From contig NZ_CP012640.2 of the NCBI RefSeq assembly GCF_001412595.2, positions 1,674,001 through 1,738,000 of the forward strand: a stretch of DNA of 64,000 nt. Reading direction: 5' to 3'. A program made the position numbers and the translations under genes. This document shows, in pieces, positions 44,978 to 53,925 of the stretch (the first letter of the stretch is position 1; each line of letters begins with the position of its first letter). The notes under the pieces are model-generated. The model saw nothing but the letters and a program-made list of their open reading frames with translations. It was not told the origin of the DNA and made no database searches. Source of the DNA: Massilia sp. WG5 (GTDB lineage Bacteria; Pseudomonadota; Gammaproteobacteria; Burkholderiales; Burkholderiaceae_D).

Positions 44978-46579
44978 TCACGCCGCGCGCCGGCGCAGCA
45001 GATGGCGGATGCGCGCGCTGAGCGCGTCCGGATGGTAGGGTTTCTGCAGCAGGTTGATGTTCGCTTCCAGCTTGCCCTCGTGCGCCAGCACGCCTTCCGC
45101 ATAGCCCGAGGTGTACAGGATCTGGGCGTGCGGCAGCAGGGCGCGCACGGTTTCGCCGAGCTGCAGGCTGCTGACCGGTCCCGGCATGATGACGTCGCTG
45201 AACACCAGGTCGATCTCTTCGCCGCTCTCCACGATCGCCTTCGCCACCGCCGCATCGGGCGCCTCCAGCACCCGGTAGCCGAGCGCCGACAGGATGCCGC
45301 AGGTGGCGCTGCGCACGTCTTCCTCGTCCTCGACCACCAGGATGGTTTCGGGGCCGCCCAATAGCGGCGCCGCCGCCACGTCCTCGAACGCCGTCGGCTC
45401 GGATTCGCTGCGCGGCAGCCAGATGCTCACGCTGGTGCCCTTGCCCGGCTCGCTCTGCAGCACGATCTCGCCGCCCGACTGCTTCACGAAACCATAGGCC
45501 ATCGACAGGCCCAGGCCGGTGCCCTGCCCGGTCGGCTTGGTGGTGAAGAAGGGCTCGAAGGCGCGCTCCAGCACGTCCGCCGGCATGCCCTTGCCGGTAT
45601 CAAGGATCTCGATCATCACGTAGCGGCCGGCTTCCAGCGACGGCGGCAGTGCGTCGTCCGGCCCCCTGTTGGCGGCGCGGATGGTAAGCGTGCCGCTGCC
45701 GGCCATCGCGTCGCGCGCATTGATGGCCAGGTTCAGCAGGACGTTGTTGAGCTGGTTCGGATCGACCAGGGTGCTGCCAAGGCGGTGCTCGATCTCGGTG
45801 ACGACGCGCGCGCGCGGCCCCAGCACCCGGCGCATCATGTCTTCCATCTCGCGCAGCAGGTGGCCGGGGTTGATCACCACCGCCTGCAAGGGCTGGCGGC
45901 GGGCAAAGGCCAGCAGGTGCGAGGACAGCTTGGCGCCGCGCTCGACGCCGGCCAGCGCCATGTCGACGCGCGCCTTGCCGGCCTCGTTCAGGTTGCCGAC
46001 CAGCTTCAGGAGCTGCAGGTTGCCCCCGATGATCTGCAGCACGTTGTTGAAGTCGTGCGCCACGCCGCCGGTGAGCTGGCCGATCGCTTCCATCTTCTGG
46101 GCCTGGAACAGCGCCGACTGGCTGGCCGCGAGCTGCTCCTGGCTGTGGCGCAGCGAGACGAAGGCGTCGTCGCGCTGGCGCCGGGCGATGAAGGCGTCGC
46201 TGTGGTAACGCACGCGCGCCACCAGTTCGCGCGGGTCCGGCCATTTCACCAGGTAGTCGTTGGCGCCCACCGCGAAGGCCTTGGCCTTGATGTCCGGATC
46301 GTCTTCCGAGGACAGCACGATCACGGGAATGTGTTCGGTGTCGCGGTTGGCGCGCAGGCGCCGCGTGACTTCCAGGCCGTCGATCTCCGGCATGCGCAGG
46401 TCGACCAGCACCACCGTGGCGCCGATCTCCCTGGCCAGCTCGACCGCCATCTCCGGCCGGCTCGCAAAGCGCAGCACATGCGGCGAACAGGCTTTCAGGC
46501 CATGCGAGATGATGTCTTCGGCAAAAGGCTCGTCGTCGATGAGGAGAACGGAACAGGCGCTGGATTCGTCTTGGGTCAT
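44978..46579 (-). CDS. Hybrid histidine kinase with N- and C-terminal receivers (REC-HisKA-HATPase-REC)
   Basis: The protein has 533 residues and no membrane segment. The first receiver (7-125) has Asp60 in VVLVDLRMPEIDG. The kinase His is 175 in GGVAHDFNNVLQ, and the ATPase domain has NARDAMAG and GTGLGLSMAYGF. The second receiver has Asp462 in LVFSDVIMPG. With an input receiver it is likely to take phosphate from another kinase, perhaps one of the two nearby. It ends 3 bases from the convergent response regulator gene. Confidence 0.94.
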   Translation of the reverse strand: MTQDESSACSVLLIDDEPFAEDIISHGLKACSPHVLRFASRPEMAVELAREIGATVVLVDLRMPEIDGLEVTRRLRANRDTEHIPVIVLSSEDDPDIKAKAFAVGANDYLVKWPDPRELVARVRYHSDAFIARRQRDDAFVSLRHSQEQLAASQSALFQAQKMEAIGQLTGGVAHDFNNVLQIIGGNLQLLKLVGNLNEAGKARVDMALAGVERGAKLSSHLLAFARRQPLQAVVINPGHLLREMEDMMRRVLGPRARVVTEIEHRLGSTLVDPNQLNNVLLNLAINARDAMAGSGTLTIRAANRGPDDALPPSLEAGRYVMIEILDTGKGMPADVLERAFEPFFTTKPTGQGTGLGLSMAYGFVKQSGGEIVLQSEPGKGTSVSIWLPRSESEPTAFEDVAAAPLLGGPETILVVEDEEDVRSATCGILSALGYRVLEAPDAAVAKAIVESGEEIDLVFSDVIMPGPVSSLQLGETVRALLPHAQILYTSGYAEGVLAHEGKLEANINLLQKPYHPDALSARIRHLLRRRAA

Positions 46580-46696
46580 TGCAACTGCGGCGGCATCGGT
46601 GGTGGGGGGGAAACGCGAATTGCAAAATCTTAAGATTTGATTTTACATCATTTCCTATATGGACGATGCCGTTTCCGCCGCCAGCAGCACAGGCCT

Positions 46697-47041
46697 TCAG
46701 CGCCGGCCTTGTTTCTTGTTGGCCGTGAAGGTGCGGGTGTAGAACCCGGGCGGCTTCTTCGCCACCCAGCCGATGAAGGACTGGATGTCCTCGTGGCCCT
46801 GCAACGCTTCCCAGGTGTGATAGGCGCGCAGCAGCTCACGCTCCGAGAAGGTCGCATGGATCTTCCGGTGGCAGATCTTGTGGATCGGGAACTGCTCCTT
46901 GCCCTTGAAGGTCTTCGGCACCAGGTGGTGCCGGTCGATGTTGACGGTGCCCAGCGGCCGGCCGCACAAGGGGCACGCGGCCTCATCGGCAGGGACGTCG
47001 GAAGCCTCGGGAAGATCGGGAATGCGGGTGCGGCGCGCCAT
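46697..47041 (-). CDS. HNH endonuclease-type zinc protein
   Basis: This 114-residue protein has a CPLCGRPLG knuckle, then IDRHHLVPKTFKGKEQFPIHKICHRKIHATFSE. This gives the His-Asn/His-His metal site of a small HNH domain, with HKICH supplying the second half. Such proteins can nick DNA, but many are of unknown role. Two ATGs (47041 and 47050) are close together. No restriction or phage genes accompany it. It follows an MFS gene by about 30 bases on the same strand. Confidence 0.82.
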   Translation of the reverse strand: MARRTRIPDLPEASDVPADEAACPLCGRPLGTVNIDRHHLVPKTFKGKEQFPIHKICHRKIHATFSERELLRAYHTWEALQGHEDIQSFIGWVAKKPPGFYTRTFTANKKQGRR

Positions 47042-47070
47042 CCCTCTCATATCGAGGCGGGCGCCGCCTT

Positions 47071-48477
47071 TTAAAGGTCGTGCGCCGGCTCGGCCACCAT
47101 CAGGCGCGAGAAGCTGGCGATGCTGGCGGCGGCGGCGAAGACCGCCGCGATCGCGATCGCGTACCAGGTGCCGCGCAGGTAGAACATGGTCAGGCAGAAG
47201 GCCACCAGCGCGGCCCCTAGCGACTGGCCGACCAGGCGCGCGGTCGCCACCATGCCGCTCGCGCTGCCGCTGCGCGAAGGCGGCGCGCTGGCCATGATCG
47301 CCTTCACGTTCGGCGCCTGGAAGAAACCGAAACCGATGCCGCACACGGCCATGCGCCAGCCGATGTCCAGTGCCGAGGGCGATGCCGGCATGCCCAGCAG
47401 CAGGGCCAGGCCGGCCGCCAGGATCGCCAGGCCGACGCCGCCCAGCAGGCCCGGCGAATAACGGTCGCTGAGGCGCCCCGCCACCGGCGCCATCACGCCG
47501 ACCATCACCGGCCACGGGGTCAGCAGGAAGCCGGTCTCGACCGGCGTGCGGCCCAGCTGGCTCTCGAAATAGAAGGGCAGCGCGACGAAGGCCAGCGCCT
47601 GCGCCGCGAAGGTGCAGACCGCGGTCAGGGTCGACAGCGTGAACAGCGGCAGGCGGAACAGGTCGACCGGCAGCAGCGGCGCCGGGTGCCCCTTCTGGCG
47701 GCGCAGCAGCAGGACGAAGAAGACCAGCGCGATCACGATTTCCGGCAGCAGCGTGCGCATGCCGACGCGGTGGGCGGCGTCGCCCAGCGCCAGGATCGCC
47801 ATGCCGAAGGCGGCCACGTTGTACAGGCCGGCGAGGCCGTCGACCTTGTGGCTGGCGCGGCCGGTCTCCGGCAGCGCCTTGCGCGACAGGAAGAAACCGA
47901 GGATGCCGGGGATGACGTTGATGCCGAACAGCCATTCCCACGAGGAGGTGGCGAGGATCACGGACGCCAGGCTCGGGCCGAGCGCAAAGCCGATCGCCAC
48001 CACCAGCGCATTGTTGCCGAAGCCGCGCCCGTGCAGCCGCGCCGGATACACGGCGCGGATCAGGGCCGAGTTCACGCCCATCAGCATCGCCGCGCCCAGC
48101 CCCTGGAACAGGCGCCCCACGATCAGCATCGGCAGCGACCACGCCAGCGCGCAGGCCAGCGAGGCCGCCGTGAACAGGGCCATGCCGCCGATGTAGACGC
48201 GCTTGTAGCCGATGGTCTCGCCCAGCGCCGCCACCGGCAGCAGGGTCGCGACCATCGCCAGCTGGTAGGCGTTCACGATCCAGACCGAATTCGCGGGCGT
48301 CGCGTGCAGCTGGTCGGCCATCGCGGGCAGCGCGGTGTTGGCAATCGCGGTATCCAGCGCCGACATGCCGACACCCAGCGACAGCACGAGCACGGCCCAG
48401 ATCAGCTGCGCGCCGCTCAAACCGTCGACCGGCACATTGGCTTGCTTGTAAGTACTTGTATTGACTGGGGTTTTCAT
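47071..48477 (-). CDS. DHA2-type MFS transporter
   Basis: The 468-residue protein has about 14 membrane helices. Helix 1 is AVLVLSLGVGMSALDTAIANTALP with the family D-x-T-I-x-N-x-ALP motif. The loop GETIGYKRVYIGG corresponds to motif A and GRLFQGLGAAMLMGVNSAL to motif B. It would act as a drug or metabolite proton antiporter. It has no adaptor gene beside it, so probably acts alone in the inner membrane. Confidence 0.93.
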   Translation of the reverse strand: MKTPVNTSTYKQANVPVDGLSGAQLIWAVLVLSLGVGMSALDTAIANTALPAMADQLHATPANSVWIVNAYQLAMVATLLPVAALGETIGYKRVYIGGMALFTAASLACALAWSLPMLIVGRLFQGLGAAMLMGVNSALIRAVYPARLHGRGFGNNALVVAIGFALGPSLASVILATSSWEWLFGINVIPGILGFFLSRKALPETGRASHKVDGLAGLYNVAAFGMAILALGDAAHRVGMRTLLPEIVIALVFFVLLLRRQKGHPAPLLPVDLFRLPLFTLSTLTAVCTFAAQALAFVALPFYFESQLGRTPVETGFLLTPWPVMVGVMAPVAGRLSDRYSPGLLGGVGLAILAAGLALLLGMPASPSALDIGWRMAVCGIGFGFFQAPNVKAIMASAPPSRSGSASGMVATARLVGQSLGAALVAFCLTMFYLRGTWYAIAIAAVFAAAASIASFSRLMVAEPAHDL

Positions 48478-48631
48478 GCGCGGCCCGGAGTAAAGGAAAG
48501 ATTATAGGAGGGCCGGGCGAAGTCTGCTGGAGAGGGGCGAAAAGCATCGGCGCCAAATCGCGCCGGCAAGATCCCGGCCCGCCGGCTGGGGACGGGTGTA
48601 GAGTGTCTGCAAATAAACACGATTGCACTGC

Positions 48632-49795
48632 ATGGCCAATACGAGCGCTGAGCGTACTCATCGACAAATACCTTCCACACCGGGCGCGACCGATGCCGGC
48701 CAGCGTGTCGAATCGATCGATATCCTGCGCGGCATCGCCTTATTCGGCGTCCTGGCAGTCAATTTGCTGACCGAATTCCGCGTCTCGATCTTCGCCCAGT
48801 TCACGGATGCCGCCGAGCCGGCGGCGCTGGACCGGGCCGTGATGAACATCGTGCACCATGCGCTGGAACTGAAGGCCTTCGCCCTGTTTTCCTTCCTGTT
48901 CGGCGTGGGGCTGGCGATGCAGTACGAGCGCCTGTCGGCTACCGGAAAGCCGCTCTACTGGCTGACGCGCCGCCTGCTCGTCCTGCTCGTCCTTGGCCTC
49001 GTGCATCTGCTGCTGATCTGGAACGGCGACATCCTGACCGAATATGCGCTGGCGGGCCTGATCGCCTTGCCCCTGCTGCAGGCATCGCGCCGGGTGCTGG
49101 CGCTGGCGGCAGCGGGGCTGTTTGCCGCGTACCTGGCCTTGCCCACGCTGCCGCTGCACCCGTGGCCGGATCCGGACTGGATCGCGCGGCATGTCGGGCA
49201 GGCAAACGCGGTATATGGCGGCGGGAACTGGTTCCAGGTGATGCGCTTCAGCCTGCGGGAACTTCCCTTCCTGCTGCCCTTGCACGTCTATATCTTCCCG
49301 CGAACGCTAGGCTTGTTCGTTCTCGGCATGCTGGCCTGGCGCAGCGGGCTGTTTGCCGGCGGCGCCAGGCGCAAGGCGGCGCTGGCGCGCCTGGGCTGGG
49401 CGCTGGGAATTGCCGGCATGACGCTCGCCCTGGCGGATGAGAACCGCTTGTCGCAACTGGCGCCGGTCTGCCTGGCGCTGGCGTTTGCAGCGCTGGTCGT
49501 GTACGCCGTCCACTACACCGCGAGCCGCGCCCTGCTCCGGATGTTTTCCGCCATCGGCCGCATGGCCTTCACCAACTATATTGCGCAGTCGCTCGTCTTC
49601 GGCTGGATTTTTTTCGGCTATGGACTGGGCCAATTCGGCCGCCTGCCTGCGGCGCCGGTGCTCGCGCTGGGCATTGCCGTGTACGCCATACAAATACAGC
49701 TGAGCATGGTCTGGCTGCGCCATCATCGCTTCGGCCCGATCGAATGGTTGTGGCGAACCCTGATGTATGGCAGGCGGCAAGCGATGCGGCGATAA
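48632..49795 (+). CDS. DUF418 (YeiB-like) membrane protein
   Basis: This protein of 387 residues begins with a hydrophilic segment, then RVESIDILRGIALFGVLAVNLL, the conserved opening of the family. About ten membrane helices follow. The C-terminal DUF418 part includes IGRMAFTNYIAQSLVFGWIFFGYGLG and FGPIEWLWRTLMYG. The family is distantly related to acyltransferase-3 membrane proteins and its function is not known. The ATG at 48632 is preferred to a TTG three codons earlier. Confidence 0.9.
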   Translation: MANTSAERTHRQIPSTPGATDAGQRVESIDILRGIALFGVLAVNLLTEFRVSIFAQFTDAAEPAALDRAVMNIVHHALELKAFALFSFLFGVGLAMQYERLSATGKPLYWLTRRLLVLLVLGLVHLLLIWNGDILTEYALAGLIALPLLQASRRVLALAAAGLFAAYLALPTLPLHPWPDPDWIARHVGQANAVYGGGNWFQVMRFSLRELPFLLPLHVYIFPRTLGLFVLGMLAWRSGLFAGGARRKAALARLGWALGIAGMTLALADENRLSQLAPVCLALAFAALVVYAVHYTASRALLRMFSAIGRMAFTNYIAQSLVFGWIFFGYGLGQFGRLPAAPVLALGIAVYAIQIQLSMVWLRHHRFGPIEWLWRTLMYGRRQAMRR

Positions 49796-49810
49796 ACATG
49801 ACTGACAATG

Positions 49811-49840
49811 AAAAAGGGCCGCAGCTTGCGCATGCGGCCC
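49811..49840 (-). terminator. Terminator of tRNA-Asn copy 1
   Basis: On the minus strand GGGCCGCA-N9-TGCGGCCC followed by TTTTT, about 11 bases after the tRNA 3' end. Confidence 0.85.
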
Positions 49841-49850
49841 CTCCATATTC

Positions 49851-49926
49851 TGGCTCCCCGACCTGGACTCGAACCAGGGACCTGCGGATTAACAGTCCGT
49901 CGCTCTACCGACTGAGCTATCAGGGA
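49851..49926 (-). tRNA. tRNA-Asn (GUU), copy 1
   Basis: The 76-base cloverleaf has acceptor arms TCCCTGA and TCGGGGA, D-stem GCTC/GAGC, anticodon loop CTGTTAA with GTT, T-arm CCTGG-TTCGAGT-CCAGG and an encoded CCA. A TATAAT lies 12 to 17 bases before the 5' end (49943-49938), overlapping the stop codon of the acyl-CoA dehydrogenase-like gene. It is identical to the copies at 51140, 53635 and 53796. Confidence 0.98.
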
Positions 49927-49938
49927 ATTGAAGCCGTA

Positions 49939-51075
49939 TTATAGCTGCATAGTTGCCGTTTGACCAGAGTCCGCGCGCGGCATCAGCAAGGCGTGCTGCG
50001 ACGCGGTGTGGAAATCGCGCCAGACGCGGTTGATCTCGCTGTCTTCGCGCGCCGCGTACAGGCCGCAGTAGGGGTACAGGGTATCGACGGCGCGGCGCGA
50101 AGCGGCCACCCATTCCACCGACAGGGCCTCCATCTGCGCCGCCTCCTCGTCGCTGACCGGCGCGCCGGCCGCCGCCCGCGCCCAGGTCGCGTCCAGGCAC
50201 GCGTAGAAGCGCGCGCGGACATCCTCCAGTTGCGCACGCGCGCCCTCCAGCAGCGCGCGCACGGCCGGCACCTCGATCAAAGGTTCGCCCGCGCCGCCGA
50301 AGCGGTTGCGGCGCCGCGCGATGCATTCGGCCGCCAGCTCGACGAAGTGAGCCGCCATGCCGGCCACGTTGGCCGACAGCGTGACGAAGGCGAAGGCCAT
50401 GAAAGGGAAACGGTACAGCGGCCCCTGCTCCTTCGCGCGCGCCGGATCGATGGCGAAGCCGTGCTCCGCACCCACCCACTTGTCCTGCACACGGTAGGCG
50501 TGGGAAGCGGTGGCGCGCAGGCCGATGCTGCGCCAGTTCGGCACCAGCTCGACCAGCGCAGCCGGCACCACGAAGGCCTGGATGCGCGGCTGGCCGGCCT
50601 CGTCGAGCAGCGGGCGGCCGTTTTCGCGCAGGATCGCGTTGAAGGTGAAGTGGGTCGCCATCGGCGCGCCGCTGGCGTAGTCCCACAGGCCGGTGATGCG
50701 CCAGCCCGCCTGTTCCCGATCTTCGCGGTCGGCGTAGCCGGTCGGTGCGCCGCTGCCGGCCAGGCAGACCTCCGGCGTCGCCAGGATCGCGCGCGCCAGG
50801 CCCGGATCCAGGAAGCCGGCGAACCAGCCGGCGCCGGCGCACAGGGTCACGGTCCAGCCCATGCTGCCGTCGAGGCGGGCGATCGCTTCTTCCAGGCGCA
50901 CGACGTCCGGCAGCGCCGCTTCCGGGCCGCCGACGCTGCGCGGGGCCAGCATGCGCAGCCAGCCGCGCGCGTGGATCAGGGCCTGCTGTTCCGGGCGCAG
51001 CCAGCCTTCGGCATCGGCCTGGGCGGCGTGGGCGACGACAAGGGCGGCATCGTGTTCGGCGGGTGCGGAGATCAT
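49939..51075 (-). CDS. Acyl-CoA dehydrogenase-like flavoprotein (possibly monooxygenase group)
   Basis: The protein has 378 residues and the acyl-CoA dehydrogenase fold: an N-terminal helical domain (RLEEAIARLDGSMGWTVTLCAG), a middle beta domain (GWRITGLWDYASGAPMATHFTF), and a C-terminal helical domain ending WRDFHTASQHALL. That last motif and the lack of the usual catalytic Glu segment resemble the DszC/HsaA group of flavin-dependent monooxygenases. The substrate is unknown. It lies between two tRNA-Asn genes, and its stop overlaps the -10 box of copy 1. Confidence 0.82.
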   Translation of the reverse strand: MISAPAEHDAALVVAHAAQADAEGWLRPEQQALIHARGWLRMLAPRSVGGPEAALPDVVRLEEAIARLDGSMGWTVTLCAGAGWFAGFLDPGLARAILATPEVCLAGSGAPTGYADREDREQAGWRITGLWDYASGAPMATHFTFNAILRENGRPLLDEAGQPRIQAFVVPAALVELVPNWRSIGLRATASHAYRVQDKWVGAEHGFAIDPARAKEQGPLYRFPFMAFAFVTLSANVAGMAAHFVELAAECIARRRNRFGGAGEPLIEVPAVRALLEGARAQLEDVRARFYACLDATWARAAAGAPVSDEEAAQMEALSVEWVAASRRAVDTLYPYCGLYAAREDSEINRVWRDFHTASQHALLMPRADSGQTATMQL

Positions 51076-51092
51076 GGTTTGGCCTGGAAACG

Positions 51093-51121
51093 AAAAAGGC
51101 CGCTTCAGTGAAGCGGCCTTT
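51093..51121 (-). terminator. Terminator of tRNA-Asn copy 2
   Basis: On the minus strand AAAGGCCGCTT-N5-AAGCGGCCTTTTT forms an 11-bp stem with a T run, 19 bases after the tRNA 3' end and before the acyl-CoA dehydrogenase-like gene. Confidence 0.85.
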
Positions 51122-51139
51122 GGCGTACTACTTGAATTC

Positions 51140-51215
51140 TGGCTCCCCGACCTGGACTCGAACCAGGGACCTGCGGATTAACAGTCCGTCGCTCTACCGA
51201 CTGAGCTATCAGGGA
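51140..51215 (-). tRNA. tRNA-Asn (GUU), copy 2
   Basis: The sequence is identical to copy 1, with CCA encoded. Its own TATAAT lies at 51233-51228, 13 bases before the 5' end, and a terminator follows. The adjacent gene purT is divergent. Confidence 0.98.
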
Positions 51216-51306
51216 ATTGAGGCACGCATTATAACCGCTGGAAGAAATCCGGCAAGGATTTTTTATTTTGTTATAGTGCTCGCTTCCCTCCTCACCTTCT
51301 ACAGCA

Positions 51307-52518
51307 ATGACGCAAGCACCCATCCTCGGCACCCCACTCTCCCCTTCCGCCACCAAAGTGATGCTGCTCGGCTCCGGCGAGCTCGGCAAGGAAGTGATCA
51401 TTTCCCTGCAGCGCCTCGGCATCGAAGTGATCGCCGTCGACCGCTACCCGGATGCGCCGGGCCACCAGGTCGCGCACCGCGCCCACGTGATCGACATGAC
51501 CGACGGCGAGGCCCTGGGCGCGCTGATCGCGCAGGAGCGGCCCGACCTGGTCGTGCCGGAGATCGAGGCGATCGCCACCGACAAGCTGGCCGAGCTGGAA
51601 GCCGCGGGCGTCATCACTTGCATCCCGACCGCGCGCGCCGCGCAGCTGACCATGAACCGCGAAGGCATCCGCCGCCTGGCCGCCGAAGAGCTGGGCCTGG
51701 CGACCTCGCCCTACCGCTTCGCCAGCAGCCTCGACGAGCTGAAGGCCGCCTGCGCCGAGATCGGCTTTCCGAACGTGGTGAAGCCGGTGATGTCGTCCTC
51801 GGGCAAGGGCCAGTCGAAGCTGGACAGCGCCGACGACGTCGAGAACGCCTGGAACCACGCCGCCGCCGGCGGACGCGTCGATGCCGGCCGCGTGATCGTC
51901 GAGGGCTTCATCGACTTCGATTACGAGATCACCCTGCTGACCGTGCGCGCCACGAACGGCAACGGCGAGATCGCGACCCAGTTCTGCGAGCCGATCGGCC
52001 ACAAGCAGGTGCACGGCGACTACGTCGAATCCTGGCAGCCGCAGCCGATGAGCCCGCGCGCCCTCGAGAGCGCGCGCGAGATCGCCAGCAAGGTCACGGC
52101 CAGCCTGGGCGGCCGCGGCGTGTTCGGCGTCGAGCTGTTCGTGAAGGGCGACATGGTGTGGTTCTCGGAAGTCAGCCCGCGCCCGCACGACACCGGCATG
52201 GTGACCATGGCAACCCAGGTGCAGAGCGAATTCGAGCTGCACGCGAAGGCCATCCTCGGCCTGCCGGTGAACACCGAGCTGCGCGCGCCGGGCGCTTCCG
52301 CGGTGATCTACGGGCAGCTGGACGAAGCCGGCATCGCCTTCGAAGGCGTGGCGGAAGCGCTGCGCGTGCCGGGCTCGGACATCCGCCTGTTCGGCAAGCC
52401 GGAATCCTTCAGCCGCCGCCGCATGGGCGTGGCGCTGGCGACCGCGCCGGACATCGACACGGCGCGCCATCGTGCGCTGGAAGCGGCCGGCAAGGTCAGG
52501 CCGGTGCCGGGCAAGTAA
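51307..52518 (+). CDS. purT: Formate-dependent phosphoribosylglycinamide formyltransferase
   Basis: This ATP-grasp enzyme of 403 residues makes formyl-GAR from GAR, ATP and formate in purine synthesis, the folate-independent route. The N-terminal part is [21 protein letters not shown]. The ATP-grasp loop is [16 protein letters not shown], and the metal site [17 protein letters not shown] contains the conserved Asn/Glu region. It stands alone between tRNA-Asn copy 2 and the RES/Xre pair. Confidence 0.97.
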   Translation: MTQAPILGTPLSPSATKVMLLGSGELGKEVIISLQRLGIEVIAVDRYPDAPGHQVAHRAHVIDMTDGEALGALIAQERPDLVVPEIEAIATDKLAELEAAGVITCIPTARAAQLTMNREGIRRLAAEELGLATSPYRFASSLDELKAACAEIGFPNVVKPVMSSSGKGQSKLDSADDVENAWNHAAAGGRVDAGRVIVEGFIDFDYEITLLTVRATNGNGEIATQFCEPIGHKQVHGDYVESWQPQPMSPRALESAREIASKVTASLGGRGVFGVELFVKGDMVWFSEVSPRPHDTGMVTMATQVQSEFELHAKAILGLPVNTELRAPGASAVIYGQLDEAGIAFEGVAEALRVPGSDIRLFGKPESFSRRRMGVALATAPDIDTARHRALEAAGKVRPVPGK

Positions 52519-52532
52519 TCAGGCCAAGCGCC

Positions 52533-53012
52533 TCAGGATCCCGGGCGCATCAGCCTGGGATCGTAGCCCCACTTCCGGACCTTCCTGGCCTCGATGCGCC
52601 CGGCATCCGGATGCAGCGGATTGATCAGCACATTGCTCTCTTCGCCCACGATCACCGATGGCACGATCAGCACCGCGCTGCGATTCGCCTTCAGCCATCG
52701 GTCGCCCTCGTCCAGGCTCACCTTGCCGGCCGGGATCGCATCCCAGCCCACCGGCGGCGCGGGCATCCAGGTCGCGCTCTTCCACACCGCATCGGGAATC
52801 GTCAGCGCCACCAGGTAGCGGTTCAGCGGCAGGCCGCCCGCTTTCAGGCGCACGAAGGTTTCGAGGACCGCCAGCGAGATATTGCTGGCGCAGTAGAGCA
52901 TGGCGTTGCCGGGCCGGTTCCAGCGGCCGCCGGACTGCTTGGCGCCCGCGCCTGTCAGGTCATCTGCGGTATAGCCGGGCGTATCGGTCGCGATGCGCCA
53001 GACGACGCTCAC
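52533..53012 (-). CDS. RES-domain toxin (NAD-degrading)
   Basis: This 159-residue toxin belongs to the RES family, which breaks down NAD by phosphorolysis or hydrolysis. The conserved residues show in VWRIATDTPGYTADDL, GGRWNRPGNAMLYCASNISLAVLETFVRL (the Arg and Tyr positions) and near LINPLHPDAGRI (the Ser/Asn region). The start is a GTG that overlaps the antitoxin stop (GTGA). The upstream gene is the antitoxin, the usual order. Confidence 0.92.
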   Translation of the reverse strand: MSVVWRIATDTPGYTADDLTGAGAKQSGGRWNRPGNAMLYCASNISLAVLETFVRLKAGGLPLNRYLVALTIPDAVWKSATWMPAPPVGWDAIPAGKVSLDEGDRWLKANRSAVLIVPSVIVGEESNVLINPLHPDAGRIEARKVRKWGYDPRLMRPGS

Positions 53013-53512
53013 GCGTAGGCCCCTGTCTGCATCCTTGCGAGCAGTTTGGAGATCATCTCCTGACCTTCGATGGTGTCCATGTATTCGGCGGGCGTGGCGC
53101 CGCCGAGCGCCGGGATCGGCTCTTCCATCCAGTGGGTGAGCCAGCGGGCGGCGTCGAAATCCTTCATGAGGTCCGGATCGCCGGATTCTTCGAGCATGGT
53201 CTCGACCTGCCCGATCAGTTTTGCCATGCCGACCACTTTTTCGCTGTCTTCGCGCGACAGGGCTTCGTTGCGGCTGGCCTTGCGGTTGACGGTGGCCGTG
53301 GCGATGTCGAGCATGGTGAAGACTTTTTCCTGCTGTACATCGAGGCCGCTGACGAAGGTCTTGAAGTCGGCGGCCTTCACGCCGTTGCGGATCAGGTCGA
53401 TCCGATCGACGGCAGTGGTTTGATAAAGCTCGCGGAAGTTAAGCCACCGGCCTTGATCGCGCGGCGCCTCTTCGGAGTTTCCTGGTAACCACTTCTCAGC
53501 AATCGCGTCCAT
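53009..53512 (-). CDS. Xre/MbcA/ParS-type antitoxin of the RES toxin
   Basis: The 167-residue protein has an N-terminal helical Xre-like part (about 35-90) and a C-terminal toxin-binding domain (about 105-160, with WLTHWMEEPIPALGGATPAEYMDTIEGQEMISKLLARMQTGAYA). This domain is typical of antitoxins paired with RES. It should neutralise the toxin and repress its own operon. The gene lies between tRNA-Asn copies 2 and 3. Confidence 0.9.
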   Translation of the reverse strand: MDAIAEKWLPGNSEEAPRDQGRWLNFRELYQTTAVDRIDLIRNGVKAADFKTFVSGLDVQQEKVFTMLDIATATVNRKASRNEALSREDSEKVVGMAKLIGQVETMLEESGDPDLMKDFDAARWLTHWMEEPIPALGGATPAEYMDTIEGQEMISKLLARMQTGAYA

Positions 53513-53590
53513 GATTTGCTCCTTTGAGCAGAAATCTTAGATCAAATGAGCGAACAGTGCAAGGCAAGGGCCGGCGCAGCCGGCAAGGAT

Positions 53591-53625
53591 AAAAGAAAAG
53601 GGGCGTCGATCGCTCGACGCCCCTT
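53591..53625 (-). terminator. Terminator of tRNA-Asn copy 3
   Basis: On the minus strand AAGGGGCGTCGA pairs with TCGACGCCCCTT around a 4-base loop, followed by TTCTTTT. It lies about 10 bases after the tRNA. Confidence 0.85.
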
Positions 53626-53634
53626 CTTGTATTC

Positions 53635-53710
53635 TGGCTCCCCGACCTGGACTCGAACCAGGGACCTGCGGATTAACAGTCCGTCGCTCTACCGACTGAG
53701 CTATCAGGGA
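53635..53710 (-). tRNA. tRNA-Asn (GUU), copy 3
   Basis: The sequence is identical to copies 1 and 2, with CCA encoded. A TATAAT lies at 53728-53723, 13 bases before the 5' end, inside the 85-base spacer to copy 4. Confidence 0.98.
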
Positions 53711-53795
53711 ATTGATGTTGCTATTATAGCCTTTCCAGCACGGCTTGCACAGGCCAACTTGCCTATCGTGCATGCCCGGAAAAGGCAGAGAATGT

Positions 53796-53871
53796 TGGCT
53801 CCCCGACCTGGACTCGAACCAGGGACCTGCGGATTAACAGTCCGTCGCTCTACCGACTGAGCTATCAGGGA
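53796..53871 (-). tRNA. tRNA-Asn (GUU), copy 4
   Basis: The sequence is identical to the other three, with CCA encoded. Unlike them it has no TATAAT or shared flank upstream, and no T-run terminator after it. It may be read from the aminotransferase promoter upstream and processed, or run on into copy 3. Confidence 0.97.
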
Positions 53872-53884
53872 TCAGCACTCATGT

Positions 53885-53916
53885 TCTTCCGATCCGGCTT
53901 GCGCCGAATCGGAAGA
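53885..53916 (-). terminator. Hairpin between the aminotransferase gene and tRNA-Asn copy 4
   Basis: TCTTCCGAT at 53885-53893 pairs exactly with ATCGGAAGA at 53908-53916, and the inner CGGC/GCCG extends the stem. No T run follows, so termination may be incomplete. Confidence 0.45.
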
Positions 53917-53925
53917 GCCAAGAGT

